A DNA stretch of 64,000 nt from Vicinamibacterales bacterium (GCA_958296065.1 CATQHX010000044.1:62001-126000), one strand, 5' to 3'. Positions 19,911-29,140 are shown, numbered from the stretch's first letter. The notes: generated by a model not told the origin, from the sequence alone. Numbers and translations: made by a program.

Positions 19911-21497
19911 ATGCGAGCCGTTGTCCCCACTCCCCCCGCCCCGGCGCCGTATGCGGCGGCCGAGGCCGCCTTCGCCGAGGCCAAAGCCTACCTTTCTTCG
20001 CGCGAAGCACAACAGATGAGCGAGAGCAACCTCGAACGGGAGTTGCAGCGGCGGGGGCAGGAGTTGATGCGCAAGCTCCTGCAGGGGCACCTCGAACAGC
20101 GCAGTCCGGGGGAGGCCGCCGGTCCGGTCACGGGGGCCGACGGTGTCGAGCGCTCGCAACGGCGCGTGCACGAACGCCGCATCGAGACGACCTTCGGCAC
20201 CGTGGCGGTCGAGCGCGTGGGCTACGCGCGTCCCGGTCATGACAGTCTGCATCCGCTCGATGCCGCGCTGAACCTGCCGGCTGAGCGTTACTCGCTGGAG
20301 GTGCGCCGGCGGGTGGCCGAGGCGGCCGCCTCGCGGTCGTTCGACGAAGCGCTGTTCGACCTGTCTCGCAGTACCGGGGCCGAAGTGCCCAAGCGTCAGG
20401 CGGAACAGTTGGTGGCTCGTGCGGCCGAGGACTTCGACGCCTTCTACGAGGCGCGCCGTGCGGCGACGGGCGAGCCGCCCCCCGAGGGGTCGGTCGTCGT
20501 GCTCACCTTCGACGGCAAGGGTGTGGTGCTGCATCGCGAGGACCTGCGCGAGGCGACGCGGCGGGCGGCCGAGAAGCGCCGGCAGCAACGGGAGCCGCTC
20601 TCCCTGTTCCAGCGCCTGAAGCCGGGCGAGAAGAAGAACGCCAAGCGCATGGCGACGGTGGCCGCCGTCTACACGACGGCGCCGTTGGTGCGCAGCCCCG
20701 AGGAGTTCCTGCGGAGCCTGATGCCACGACAGCCGGGCGCGAAGCCCCCGCTCGTGCGGCCCCGCCCGGTGGCCAAGCGGGTCTGGGCGAGCCTGCAACG
20801 CGAGCCCTGGGAGGTGGTTGCCGAGGCGACGCTGGAAGCCGAGCGCCACGACCCCGAGCACGTCAAGCGCTGGGTCGTGCTCGTCGACGGCGCCGAGACG
20901 CAGCTCGACCTGGTGGAAGCGAGCGCCGCCGCCTACGGCGTGGACGTAACGGTGATACTCGACATCATCCACGTGGTCGAGTACGTCTGGAAGGCGGCGC
21001 ATGTGTTCCATCGCGAGGGGAGCCCCGATGCGGCGCATTGGGCCTGGACGCGCGTGCAGAGCATTCTCGAGGGCAAGGCCAGCCGGGTGGCGGCGGCGAT
21101 GCGGCGTGCGGCGACCGTCGCCGGCCTGTCGAAGGACACCCGCAAGCCGGTCGATACGTGCGCCGACTACCTGCAGAAGTACGCGCCGTATCTGCACTAC
21201 GACCTCTACCTCGCGGCGGGCTATCCCATCGCCACTGGCGTCATCGAAGGGGCGTGCCGGTACCTGGTCCGCGACCGGATGGATTTGACCGGTGCCCGCT
21301 GGCGCCTGGTGGGAGCCGAGGCAGTCCTGAAGCTGCGGGCGCTACGAGCCAGCGGCGACTTCGATCCGTACTGGGAGTTCCACGAAGCGCGCGAATACGA
21401 ACGGAATCACGCCCAGCGATACGCTGCGCGGACAGCCCCGCCGGTCAGCGAGCCGCCCCCGCCGCCCTCTCCACCACGCCTTCGACGCGTCAAGTAG
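19911..21497 (+). CDS. ISKra4-family transposase
   Basis: A 528-residue DDE transposase. The order fits ISKra4: an N-terminal region with ERRIETTFGTVAVERVGYARPG, then the catalytic core with candidate acidic residues Asp201 (LTFDGKG), Asp326 (VLVDGAET) and Glu446 (ATGVIEGACRYLVRDRMD, followed by TGARW). The N-terminus is rich in Glu and Arg (SESNLERELQRRGQELMRKLL). It ends 40 bases before the right inverted repeat. No frameshift or stop interrupts it. Confidence 0.92.
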   Translation: MRAVVPTPPAPAPYAAAEAAFAEAKAYLSSREAQQMSESNLERELQRRGQELMRKLLQGHLEQRSPGEAAGPVTGADGVERSQRRVHERRIETTFGTVAVERVGYARPGHDSLHPLDAALNLPAERYSLEVRRRVAEAAASRSFDEALFDLSRSTGAEVPKRQAEQLVARAAEDFDAFYEARRAATGEPPPEGSVVVLTFDGKGVVLHREDLREATRRAAEKRRQQREPLSLFQRLKPGEKKNAKRMATVAAVYTTAPLVRSPEEFLRSLMPRQPGAKPPLVRPRPVAKRVWASLQREPWEVVAEATLEAERHDPEHVKRWVVLVDGAETQLDLVEASAAAYGVDVTVILDIIHVVEYVWKAAHVFHREGSPDAAHWAWTRVQSILEGKASRVAAAMRRAATVAGLSKDTRKPVDTCADYLQKYAPYLHYDLYLAAGYPIATGVIEGACRYLVRDRMDLTGARWRLVGAEAVLKLRALRASGDFDPYWEFHEAREYERNHAQRYAARTAPPVSEPPPPPSPPRLRRVK

Positions 21498-21536
21498 CTC
21501 TTGCCATGCCGCTTGCAGAAGCCCCTTGGGCCGTCG

Positions 21537-21555
21537 ACGAAGAAGAGCCACACCC
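21537..21555 (-). repeat. IS right terminal inverted repeat
   Basis: Nineteen bases, ACGAAGAAGAGCCACACCC, perfectly complementary to 18772-18790. Confidence 0.92.
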
Positions 21556-21564
21556 AAATCGAAA
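21556..21564. repeat. target-site duplication, right copy
   Basis: AAATCGAAA directly outside the right inverted repeat, identical to 18763-18771. Removing one copy together with the IS restores hsdS. Confidence 0.9.
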
Positions 21565-22470
21565 GTCCACTCTCAATGAGTTGGGAATGATGTGGCACAC
21601 AGCTTGATTCGTTGTTGCCTGAATGCCTAAGATTCCCAAGCGGCCGACGGTGGCTCCGTAGAGTGCTAGCAGCAGCGCGTCTTTCGGGACCAGCTTCACG
21701 TTGGTCTCTCTCAGCGCGGCGTCTGTGATGCACTCACCTGTGCTCGAAATCACTTCCTCCCTAAGTTCTCCCGATTTCACCCACGGGATGGTTCCTCCTT
21801 CATAATATCGTTGCATTTTTCTGCGAGAGGGAGTACCGCCTGTGCCCGTCCTGCAAAAGTCCGCCAAAGGATGTGCATCCCATCCCATCGGATTGGTGAC
21901 GGGGTCGCCGAACATGTCGAGGAAGGTGGATTGGAGGAGGGTGTCGAGCTGGGCGAGGGCCTCGCGGCGCTTGGCCCGCAAGGCGTCCGCCGCATCCAGA
22001 ATCCCCGCAATCCGCTTCTGTTCGGCGAGGGGCGGGACGAGGAGTTCAGTCGCCTTAAGCATTGACCCGCTAATGTTGGCCTGCGCTACTCCTCGCCCTT
22101 GCCGCTGAAGTTCTTGGGTCTTCCTGCGGAGACTGTACTGGAGGAATCGGTCGTCAAACTGGCCCTGCTGCCTCGGAATGACACCGACGATCGCCTGATT
22201 GGTTGCTGCTTCGCATTCAAGCACAGCCGTTCGCCCGATTGTCGCGAAGATAGAAACCAGCAGGGTCCCCGGAGGAAGCAACTTCGCCGAGCTACCCTCT
22301 AGACCCGCTCTCGTGATAGTTTCCTCTGTCTGCCCAATTCGGCCCTCAATCATGTCCGAGATTTTCACCCACGGTATGTCGCCACTCCAGTAGGAGGGTT
22401 TAGATCTCTTGGGCGTACCGCCTGCGATCACGTCGCAAGTGTCGCCCAGCTTCACACTGCGCCAGCTCAC
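21565..22470 (-). pseudogene. hsdS: hsdS 5-prime part (type I specificity subunit), interrupted
   Basis: The first 302 codons of the DNA-recognition subunit: target-recognition domain 1 (MSWRSVKLGDTCDVIAGGTP, IPWVKISDM), central conserved helix (PPLAEQKRIAGILDAADALR), and most of domain 2 (GTGGTPSRRKMQRYYEGGTI, then VKSGELREEVISS). The IS enters at codon 302; the frame then runs 24 codons further, to 21490, so a 326-residue truncated HsdS could be made. It overlaps the hsdM stop by 4 bases (ATGA). The complete native product would be 387 residues. Truncated type IC HsdS proteins are known to pair and read palindromic sites, so loss of function is likely but not certain. Confidence 0.92.
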
Positions 22471-23975
22471 GCGAGCATCCTCTCCAATTCTAATCGTTCC
22501 TCTGCGATCTCCGCCTCCATCCTGGCGAGCCGCTTCAGGATCACCTTCGGCGGGTCGTACTCCACTGCCTCGTACTCCACCTCCTTGTAGCGGTTGACGG
22601 GCAGGTCGTAGTCGTTGCCCGCGATCTCCGCCTTGGGCACGAGGAAACTCTGGTCCGTCCGCGCCCGCTTGCGCTCCGCCTCGCGGTTCCGCCAGCGGGC
22701 GAGGATGTCGGCAAGGTCGCTGTTGTCGGGTTGCGGCGTGCGCTTGTCGTCGAGCGAGTAGCCGTCCGCCTCCATGTCGTAGAACCAGACGTCGTCCGTG
22801 CCTCCGGAGTTGGTCTTGGTGAAGACCAGGATGGCGGTGGAGACCCCGGCGTAAGGTTTGAAGACGCCGGAGGGCATGGAGACGATGGCGTCGAGCTTCT
22901 GCTCCTCGACCAGGATCTTGCGCAAGGTCCTGTGCGCTTTGCTCGACCCGAAGAGTACGCCGTCGGGCACGATGACGGCGGCTCGCCCGCCGGTCTGGAG
23001 CAGGCGCAGGAACAGGGCCACGAACAGCAGCTCGGTCTTCTTCGTCTTGACGACCTGCTGCAGGTCCTTGGCCGTGGACTCGTAGTCGAGACTGCCGGCA
23101 AACGGCGGATTGGCGAGGACGAGGGAGTACCGCTCGGCGTCGTCCTCTGCTCCCGCCAGGTCGGTCTGGGCGAGCGAGTCGCGGTAGCGAATGTCAGGGT
23201 TCTCCACGCCGTGCAGCAGCATGTTCATGCTGCCGATGCGGAGCATGGTGGGGTCGAAGTCGTAGCCGTGGAAGGTGCCCTCGTTGAACCGGCGGCGGCT
23301 CTGGGTGTCCTTGTAGATGCGGTCGCCGTGGTGCTCGACGAGATGCTCGGAGGCCGCGACGAGGAAGCCGGCGGTGCCGCAGGCCGGATCGCAGATGACG
23401 TCCTTCGGGGTGGGCGCGGTCATGTCCACCATCAGCCGGATGATGTGGCGGGGCGTGCGGAACTGCCCGTTCTGCCCGGCGGTGGCGATCTTGCCGAGCA
23501 TGTACTCGTAGAGGTCGCCCTTGGTGTCGCGGTCGGCCATGTCGATGTCGTCGAGCTGGTCGACGACGTTGGCCAGCACGCGGGCCGTGGGCATCATGAA
23601 GAGGGCGTCCTTCATGTGATGGGTGTAGGTGGAGCCCTCGTCGGAGTCGCTGGTCTGACCGATGGACTTGATGAAGGGGAACACCCGGTCCCGCACGGTC
23701 TCGAACATCTGCTCCGGTGCAAGCTCCTTGAAACGCGACCAGCGCAGATCGTCCTGGTGGGCGGCGAAGAGGGGCTGCTTGATCGGGCGGCCGGTGCGGG
23801 CGGCCTTGTGCTCCGCGCGCGTGTGCAACTCGTCCAGACGCTTGATGAAGAGCAGGTAGGTGAGCTGCTCGATGACCGACAGCGGGTTCGAGATGCCGCC
23901 GGACCACATGGTGTCCCAGATGCGGTCGACCCTGGACTTCAGCTCACCAGTGATCATGGGTGTTGACGACGCCAC
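22467..23975 (-). CDS. hsdM: type I modification methyltransferase (HsdM)
   Basis: A 502-residue N6-adenine DNA methyltransferase. It has the HsdM N-terminal helical domain (LKSRVDRIWDTMWSGGI, LTYLLFIKRLDELHTRAE), SAM-binding motif I (DPACGTAGFLVAAS, about residue 197) and catalytic motif IV N-P-P-F (about 290). Together with HsdS it protects host sites. It is first in the hsdM-hsdS-hsdR operon and overlaps hsdS by 4 bases. It follows the PQQ sugar dehydrogenase gene by only 39 bases on the same strand. It is intact; methylation now depends on whether a truncated HsdS can still form a complex. Confidence 0.94.
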   Translation of the reverse strand: MASSTPMITGELKSRVDRIWDTMWSGGISNPLSVIEQLTYLLFIKRLDELHTRAEHKAARTGRPIKQPLFAAHQDDLRWSRFKELAPEQMFETVRDRVFPFIKSIGQTSDSDEGSTYTHHMKDALFMMPTARVLANVVDQLDDIDMADRDTKGDLYEYMLGKIATAGQNGQFRTPRHIIRLMVDMTAPTPKDVICDPACGTAGFLVAASEHLVEHHGDRIYKDTQSRRRFNEGTFHGYDFDPTMLRIGSMNMLLHGVENPDIRYRDSLAQTDLAGAEDDAERYSLVLANPPFAGSLDYESTAKDLQQVVKTKKTELLFVALFLRLLQTGGRAAVIVPDGVLFGSSKAHRTLRKILVEEQKLDAIVSMPSGVFKPYAGVSTAILVFTKTNSGGTDDVWFYDMEADGYSLDDKRTPQPDNSDLADILARWRNREAERKRARTDQSFLVPKAEIAGNDYDLPVNRYKEVEYEAVEYDPPKVILKRLARMEAEIAEERLELERMLA

Positions 23976-24014
23976 CGTCTTCCACAGCCCGTCTCGCGAC
24001 CGGGTCGTCGAACG

Positions 24015-25172
24015 CTACCGGCGGGCCGCGGGTTCGAGCCGCACGACTCGACCGGCCCCGCCGCGTTGCTCGACCGCCAGATAGATGTAGCCGTCCGGTC
24101 CCTGCCGGACGTCCCGCACCCTGCCGATTCCGTAGGCCAGCGTCTCTTCCTGCTCGATGCTTCCCGGCCGGTCGACGCTGGGGGTGAGGCGCGCAAGCTG
24201 CTGCCCGGCCATCCCGCCCACGAAGAAGCTGCCCTTCCATGCCGGGAACCGGTCGCCGGTGTAGACCATCAGTCCGGATGTGGCGATCGAGGGGACCCAG
24301 AAATGCACCGGCGATTCGATGCCCTCGCCGCGCGTCCCGGCGTGGATTGCCGTCCCGCTCCCGTAGTTCACGCCGTAGCCGACCACCGGCCAGCCGTAGT
24401 TCAGGCCGGGACGTATCAGGTTGAGCTCGTCGCCGCCTTGCGGTCCATGCTCGTCGGCCCACAGGTCGCCGGTCTCGGGATGCACCAGCAGCCCCTGCGG
24501 ATTCCGGTGTCCGTAGCTCCAGATCTCGGGCAGGGCGCCCTGCTGCCCGACGAACGGATTGTCGTCCGGGACGCGGCCGTCGTCATGGAGGCGCACCGTG
24601 ACCCCGTGGTGGTTCGAGAGATCCTGCGCGGGGTGCGCCGACAGATCGCCCGACGTGCGCGCCATCCGATCGCCCACCGAGACCCGGAGGTAGCCGCCGC
24701 GGTCCCAGGCGATCCGTCCCCCGTAATGACCGCGGCCCTGTGACTGTGCCTCGAAGACGTCCTCAATGCCGGTCAACCGATCGTCCTCGAACCGGCCCCT
24801 GACGACCGCCGTCGTCGAGCCTTCCCCCTTCGGCCGCGCGTAGCTCAGGTACAGCAGGCGGTTGCTCGCGAAGTCGGGGTGGGGGAGGACGTCGAACAGT
24901 CCCCCCTGCCCCCTCGCGAACACCTCCGGCACACCCGCGACCGGGACGGGAAGCAGCCTCCCGTCCCGCACGATGCGCAGGCGTCCCGGGCGTTCGGTGA
25001 CCAGCATGTCGCCGTCGGGCAGCCACGTGACGGACCAGGGGACCTCGAGGCCGTCGGCCACGGTCATGGCGTGGAAGTCGTGGTAGACCGAGCGCTGAAC
25101 CTCCTGGGCCGCGATCGGACTCCCGGCGAGCACCCACCCCACGGTGGCGCAAGCTGCGGCGGTGCGGATCAT
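24015..25172 (-). CDS. PQQ-dependent aldose sugar dehydrogenase (soluble type)
   Basis: A 385-residue secreted beta-propeller of the soluble glucose/sorbosone dehydrogenase family, which oxidises sugars with pyrroloquinoline quinone. It has a signal peptide (residues 1-22) and typical motifs: GLEVPWSVTWLPDGDMLVTERPG at the start, RIAWDRGGYLRVSVGDR, GHRNPQGLLVHPETGDLWADEHGPQGGDELN and a C-terminal GRVRDVRQGPDGYIYLAVE. The length is normal. PQQ synthesis genes are not present here. It is followed by hsdM. Confidence 0.9.
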   Translation of the reverse strand: MIRTAAACATVGWVLAGSPIAAQEVQRSVYHDFHAMTVADGLEVPWSVTWLPDGDMLVTERPGRLRIVRDGRLLPVPVAGVPEVFARGQGGLFDVLPHPDFASNRLLYLSYARPKGEGSTTAVVRGRFEDDRLTGIEDVFEAQSQGRGHYGGRIAWDRGGYLRVSVGDRMARTSGDLSAHPAQDLSNHHGVTVRLHDDGRVPDDNPFVGQQGALPEIWSYGHRNPQGLLVHPETGDLWADEHGPQGGDELNLIRPGLNYGWPVVGYGVNYGSGTAIHAGTRGEGIESPVHFWVPSIATSGLMVYTGDRFPAWKGSFFVGGMAGQQLARLTPSVDRPGSIEQEETLAYGIGRVRDVRQGPDGYIYLAVEQRGGAGRVVRLEPAARR

Positions 25173-25230
25173 CGTCTACTCCCCTGAATCGCCTACTCCC
25201 CTGAATGGGGGCGTACCGCTCTCTCTGCGA

Positions 25231-26361
25231 TCAATCGACCGCGTACTTCGTGAACGCGCCACCCGCGAAGCGGAGCGAGTTCGGTCCCTCGGCGGCGAAC
25301 ACGTTGCCGTCCGCGTCCACCGCGACCCCTTCGCCCGCGGCGCCCTGGTAGGGCCGCGTGTCCGCTTCGAACGGCGGGATGTAGCCCGTGATGCGGTCCT
25401 CGTTCGCCGGCCCGATGCGCACGCCGTTCACCCAGTTCGGGTGGCTGGTCCCGCTCGACTCGGAGTCGATCGAATACAGCGTGTCGTCCGCGGTGATGAA
25501 GATGCCGCTGATGCGCCCGTGGGAGTAGAGGGAGTCGAGATAGTTGCCGTCCTGGTCGAAGATCTCGATGCGGTGGTTCCCGCGATCGGCGACGAAGAGT
25601 CGCCCCTGGGAATCGAACGCCAGCGCGTGAGGCGTGCGGAACTCGCCGTGCAGCGTGCCGATGCGTCCCCACTCCTTGATGAACGTGCCGTCGGCGGCGA
25701 ACTTCAGGATGCGGCCGGTCGCGCCCGCCGCGCGTCCTTCCTCTATCGCCCGTGCGGTGGTCATGCCCTGGCCGCCGTGGCCGTCCGCGACGAAGATGCT
25801 GCCGTCCGGCGCGGTGATCACGTCGTTCGGCTGGTTGAACTGGTTCGGGCCGCTTCCCGGCTGGCCCGCCGTGCCGAGGCTCATCAGCAGCTCGCCGTCG
25901 GGGCTGAACTTGTGGACCTGATGGCCCTTGGTCCCCTCGCGGTTCCCCGCGAAGTCGGTCACCCATACGTTGCCGTCGCCATCCACGTGGATGCCGTGCG
26001 GCGTGACCATGACGCCGCCGCCGAAGTTCGCCAGCACCTCCCCGGTGTGGCGGTCGAACTTGAAGATCGGGTCGACGGGGTTGGAGTCGCAGTTGATCGG
26101 CACGCCGCCGCCGAAGGTGCCGGCGCCGCAGCGCTCGTAGGCCCAGACCTGGCCGTCGTGCGGGTCGATGTCGACGCCCGCGGTCGAGCCCCACTCCCGG
26201 CCTTCGGGCAGGTCGCCCCAGTTGGCGATGACGGTCGCGGTCGGGTTCGGCAGACCCTCGCCCGTGATCGTGTTGCCCGACGACTGGGCCTCGGCGGCGG
26301 TCGCCCCCAGCACGAGAGCGGCGCAGGCGACCAACGTGGACATCAGGTATCGTGACGACAT
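25231..26361 (-). CDS. secreted NHL-repeat beta-propeller protein
   Basis: A 376-residue protein with a signal peptide (AALVLGATAAEAQS) and several NHL-type blades (for example DPHDGQVWAYERC, VDGDGNVWVTDFAG, APDGSIFVADGHGG, DSQGRLFVADRGNHRIEIFD). It resembles peptidyl-alpha-hydroxyglycine amidating lyase-like proteins. Substrate and activity unknown. I set the start at the ATG preceding SSRYLMSTL with Shine-Dalgarno AGGAG nearby; the frame extends upstream without a signal peptide, so the longer version is unlikely. Confidence 0.8.
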   Translation of the reverse strand: MSSRYLMSTLVACAALVLGATAAEAQSSGNTITGEGLPNPTATVIANWGDLPEGREWGSTAGVDIDPHDGQVWAYERCGAGTFGGGVPINCDSNPVDPIFKFDRHTGEVLANFGGGVMVTPHGIHVDGDGNVWVTDFAGNREGTKGHQVHKFSPDGELLMSLGTAGQPGSGPNQFNQPNDVITAPDGSIFVADGHGGQGMTTARAIEEGRAAGATGRILKFAADGTFIKEWGRIGTLHGEFRTPHALAFDSQGRLFVADRGNHRIEIFDQDGNYLDSLYSHGRISGIFITADDTLYSIDSESSGTSHPNWVNGVRIGPANEDRITGYIPPFEADTRPYQGAAGEGVAVDADGNVFAAEGPNSLRFAGGAFTKYAVD

Positions 26362-26512
26362 GGCATTTTCTCCTGGCGAACCCGCGTTCGGTGAATCCGT
26401 GTTCCCGGTTTCGGCGGCCTGCCGCTGCACACCTGCGGCAGACGGTCGGATGATAGCGCGAAACCCGAGGCCCTGCCGCGCGCCTGCCGAGCCGCGGAAA
26501 GAGAGGTTGCCC

Positions 26513-28594
26513 GTGCGTGAGAGGGTTGCGCGACTGGTAATCGTCGTCCTGTGGGGCCTGTTCCTGATGGGCCCGCCGTACCTCGGCGGCGACGCCGCGA
26601 TCCTGGCGCAGGGGACGGAGGCGCCGGGGAATGCGGTCGCGGCGGGGGAGCTCCTGGTCGAACCGCCGACGCTGATCAACCTCGGCTTCGAATGGTCCAT
26701 CGAGGGCGACGACAACCGGAACGCCGCGGTGGAGGCGGCCTATCGCCGGCAGGGGGAGACGGAGTGGTCGCCGGCGCTGCCCCTGCTGCGCCTCCAGCGC
26801 GAGCGGATCTTCGTGGGCAACCAGTTCGACGTCGTCGTGCCGAACATGTTCGCCGGCAGCATCCTCGACCTCGAGCCCGACACGGCCTACGAGGCGCGGT
26901 TCGTGATGACGGATCCCGATGGCGTGATCGGAGAGGCCAACCGGACCGTGACCGTGCGGACGCGGGCCGAGCCGGTGCCGTACGCGGAGGGGAGAGTGTT
27001 CCACGTCTATCCCCACGGCTTCGAGGGTGAGAAGGTCGAGCCGTCCTTCGAGGGGCTGATATGCGCGTACAACTCCTCGTGCGGCGGCGGGGACTTCGCC
27101 ACGGCCGGGCGTCCCCGGGTGCGCGCCGGCGACACCCTCCTCGTGCACGCCGGCCTCTACCGCTACAACCACCTGGAGTACGGCGGAGCCAACCGCGCCT
27201 TCCCCTTCGAGGGCACGTACTACCTGACGGCCGACGGCACGGCCGAGCGGCCGATTGCCATCAAGGCGGCGGGCGACGGCGAGGTCGTCTTCGACGGCAA
27301 CGGCAACTTCGCCCTCTTCAACGTCATGGCGGCCGACCACACCTACTTCGAGGGCATCACGTTTCGCAACACCGAGTTCGCCATCTGGGCCGGCCAGCAG
27401 TCCATCGCGGGAGCGAAGGGGCTCACGGTGAAACACTCCCGTTTCGAGGACGTCGGCGTCGGCGTCTTCACCAACTACTCGGGGTCGAGCAACTTCTATA
27501 TCGCCGACAACCGGTTCCACGGCCGGAACGACCCCGAGCGGATGATCGGCTGGACCGACGCGCCGCTCTGGGGGCGCTTCGACGGCGTCGACGGCCAGGT
27601 CCATCCCCCCGTCATGGCGTCCTACGTGGCGGTGAAGCTCTACGGCCCCGGGCACGTCGTGGCGCACAATTACATCGCCGACTTCCACGACGGGATCAAC
27701 GTGGAGACCTACGGGAATCCCGACGGCAGCGTCGCATCGGGTCCCGGGATCCCCGATGGCCCCAAGTACCCGGCGCGCGAGCAATGGGACCGCCGTCCCG
27801 TCGCGATCGACTTCTACAACAACATCATCACCAACTCCCACGACAACCCGATCGAGACCGACGGGAGCCTGCACAACGTGCGCGTGCTGCGGAACCTGTT
27901 CCTCAACCACGCGTCGCACGCCTTCTGCAGCCAGCCGGTGCTCGGCGGACCGGTCTACTGGATTCGGAACATCGGCTACAACCTGCCGGGCGGATCGAGC
28001 CGCTTCTTCGGCGCCGCCGGCGTCGTGTTCTACAACAACACCATCCTCTCCGAGACCACCGGGACGATGTCGAACACGCACTGGCGGAACAACCTGATGC
28101 TGGGGCAGAACGCGGCGCCCGACTTCCGCCGGCTGCGTCCGAACCTGTTCGGCATCACGACGTTCACCAACTACACCTCGTCGGACTACAACGGCTTCGG
28201 TCCCGCGCCGGACACCGCGCTTCCGTACCGCTGGGAGAGCCCGCCGTTTGACGTGGCCGCCAATTTCCAGGCCCCGGATCACGCCCCGGCGCTGGAGCTG
28301 CGCGAGTTCGCGACGCTGGAGGAATACAGCGCGGCGACCGGGCAGGACCGGAACAGCGTAGAGGTGGGGTACGACGTGTTCGTGAACGTCCCCGCGCTCG
28401 ACGCCCGGGACGCGAGCACGCTCCAGACCGTCTACGACGCCGACGACCTCGACTTCCGCCTGCGCCCTGGGTCGGCCGCCGTTGACCGCGGGATGGTGCT
28501 GCCGACGGTGACCGACGGCTTCACCGGGAGCGCGCCCGACCTCGGAGCGCTGGAAGTCGGTGCCGCGGCGCCGCACTACGGGCCTCGCCCGTAG
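26513..28594 (+). CDS. secreted right-handed parallel beta-helix protein with FN3-like domain
   Basis: A 693-residue exported protein from a GTG with AAAGAGAGG upstream. After a hydrophobic N-terminus (ARLVIVVLWGLFLMGPPYL) comes a fibronectin-III-like domain (LGFEWSIEGDDNRNAAVE, LEPDTAYEARFVMTDPDG) and then a long pectate-lyase-type beta-helix with N-rich turns (FEGITFRNTEFAIWAG, SNFYIADNRFHG, NPIETDGSLHNVRVLRNLFL). Such folds bind or cleave polysaccharides. Catalytic residues cannot be assigned by eye. It converges on the truncated Abi gene, 19 bases from its end. Confidence 0.8.
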   Translation: MRERVARLVIVVLWGLFLMGPPYLGGDAAILAQGTEAPGNAVAAGELLVEPPTLINLGFEWSIEGDDNRNAAVEAAYRRQGETEWSPALPLLRLQRERIFVGNQFDVVVPNMFAGSILDLEPDTAYEARFVMTDPDGVIGEANRTVTVRTRAEPVPYAEGRVFHVYPHGFEGEKVEPSFEGLICAYNSSCGGGDFATAGRPRVRAGDTLLVHAGLYRYNHLEYGGANRAFPFEGTYYLTADGTAERPIAIKAAGDGEVVFDGNGNFALFNVMAADHTYFEGITFRNTEFAIWAGQQSIAGAKGLTVKHSRFEDVGVGVFTNYSGSSNFYIADNRFHGRNDPERMIGWTDAPLWGRFDGVDGQVHPPVMASYVAVKLYGPGHVVAHNYIADFHDGINVETYGNPDGSVASGPGIPDGPKYPAREQWDRRPVAIDFYNNIITNSHDNPIETDGSLHNVRVLRNLFLNHASHAFCSQPVLGGPVYWIRNIGYNLPGGSSRFFGAAGVVFYNNTILSETTGTMSNTHWRNNLMLGQNAAPDFRRLRPNLFGITTFTNYTSSDYNGFGPAPDTALPYRWESPPFDVAANFQAPDHAPALELREFATLEEYSAATGQDRNSVEVGYDVFVNVPALDARDASTLQTVYDADDLDFRLRPGSAAVDRGMVLPTVTDGFTGSAPDLGALEVGAAAPHYGPRP

Positions 28595-28613
28595 TGTCCG
28601 ATCCCAACGGGCG

Positions 28614-28901
28614 TCAGACGGCAATCCGCTCGCGAGCCCCCCGGTCGAGTCCGGCCGCCGGCTCGTCGTACCACTCCTCGCCGTAGCACGCGGCGAGCTC
28701 GCGGTGCATGGCGTTCCGCATCGCGATCTCGAGCGCCTGGAGCGGGCCGTAGAACGCGGCGCACATAGCCGTGTTCCACGTATAGAGCCGCACCGCCTGC
28801 TTCCGGTCCTCCCGCGCGGCCCGGAGGTAGGTGCCCATGCGTTCCGGAGAGAAGGCTGCCTCCAGGCGGTCGAGGAGGTCCCCTTCGGCGAAGGTCTTGA
28901 C
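28614..28901 (-). pseudogene. Abi-like (abortive infection) gene fragment
   Basis: About 95 codons match the N-terminal half of Abi family proteins (LEAAFSPERMGTYLRAARED, QAVRLYTWNTAMCAAFYGPL, EIAMRNAMHRELAACYG). The frame then meets a TGA at 28614 and the rest is missing. The expected start position reads GTC instead of a start codon, so both ends are damaged. A 17-base inverted repeat (GTACCG-TCGTA-CGGTAC, 28919-28935) lies just upstream. Confidence 0.65.
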
Positions 28902-29029
28902 TCCTTTCCCCGGTCGCGGTACCGTCGTACGGTACGCCCCGGGTCCGCCTCTGCCTTCGGGTATGCGCCCGGGGTTCAGTTTTTCACTTCCTGCCACTCC
29001 ACCCCCTCCCACCGCTTGCGCGCCGCGCA

Positions 29030-29140
29030 GTGGCACGCTTCTGCCTGTACCTCGAACCGGTCGACGCCAGCGATCACGAAAGGCCGGAGCAGGAAACCGA
29101 GATGGAAGTCGCACAGGTCGGCGATCCAGCGGCGGCCGGA
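29030..29140 (-). pseudogene. DUF4143-ATPase fragment
   Basis: Minus-strand codons give RRWIADLCDFHLGFLLRPF, nearly the same as the DUF4143 segment of the ATPase at 13011-14219. At DNA level 29082-29137 and 13432-13488 match over about 56 bases with few mismatches. No other part of the gene is present. The following codons to about 28980 are open but unrecognised. Confidence 0.6.

Larger units (their letters stand above)
18772..21555 (+). mobile_element. complete ISKra4-family insertion sequence carrying a DUF4338 gene
   Basis: A 2784-base element bounded by perfect 19-bp inverted repeats (GGGTGTGGCTCTTCTTCGT at 18772-18790, its complement at 21537-21555) and flanked by 9-bp direct repeats. 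It encodes a DUF4338 (DruA-like) protein and an ISKra4-type DDE transposase in tandem. Both frames are intact, ends and duplication are undamaged, so the insertion is recent and the element may be active. It sits inside hsdS in the opposite orientation. The leading 220 bases are non-coding and hold two TGTTCAT...TTTTCGC motifs (near 18808 and 18845), possibly subterminal transposase sites. Confidence 0.93.

Noticed and set aside
28614..28616. TGA ending the Abi fragment as a possible selenocysteine codon
   Set aside because: Sequence after it shows no Abi homology and quickly enters the neighbouring gene; homologues have no Cys there.
25193..28624. A 1143-codon minus frame across the NHL and beta-helix genes
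   Set aside because: Antisense and out-of-frame shadow with no recognisable domain.
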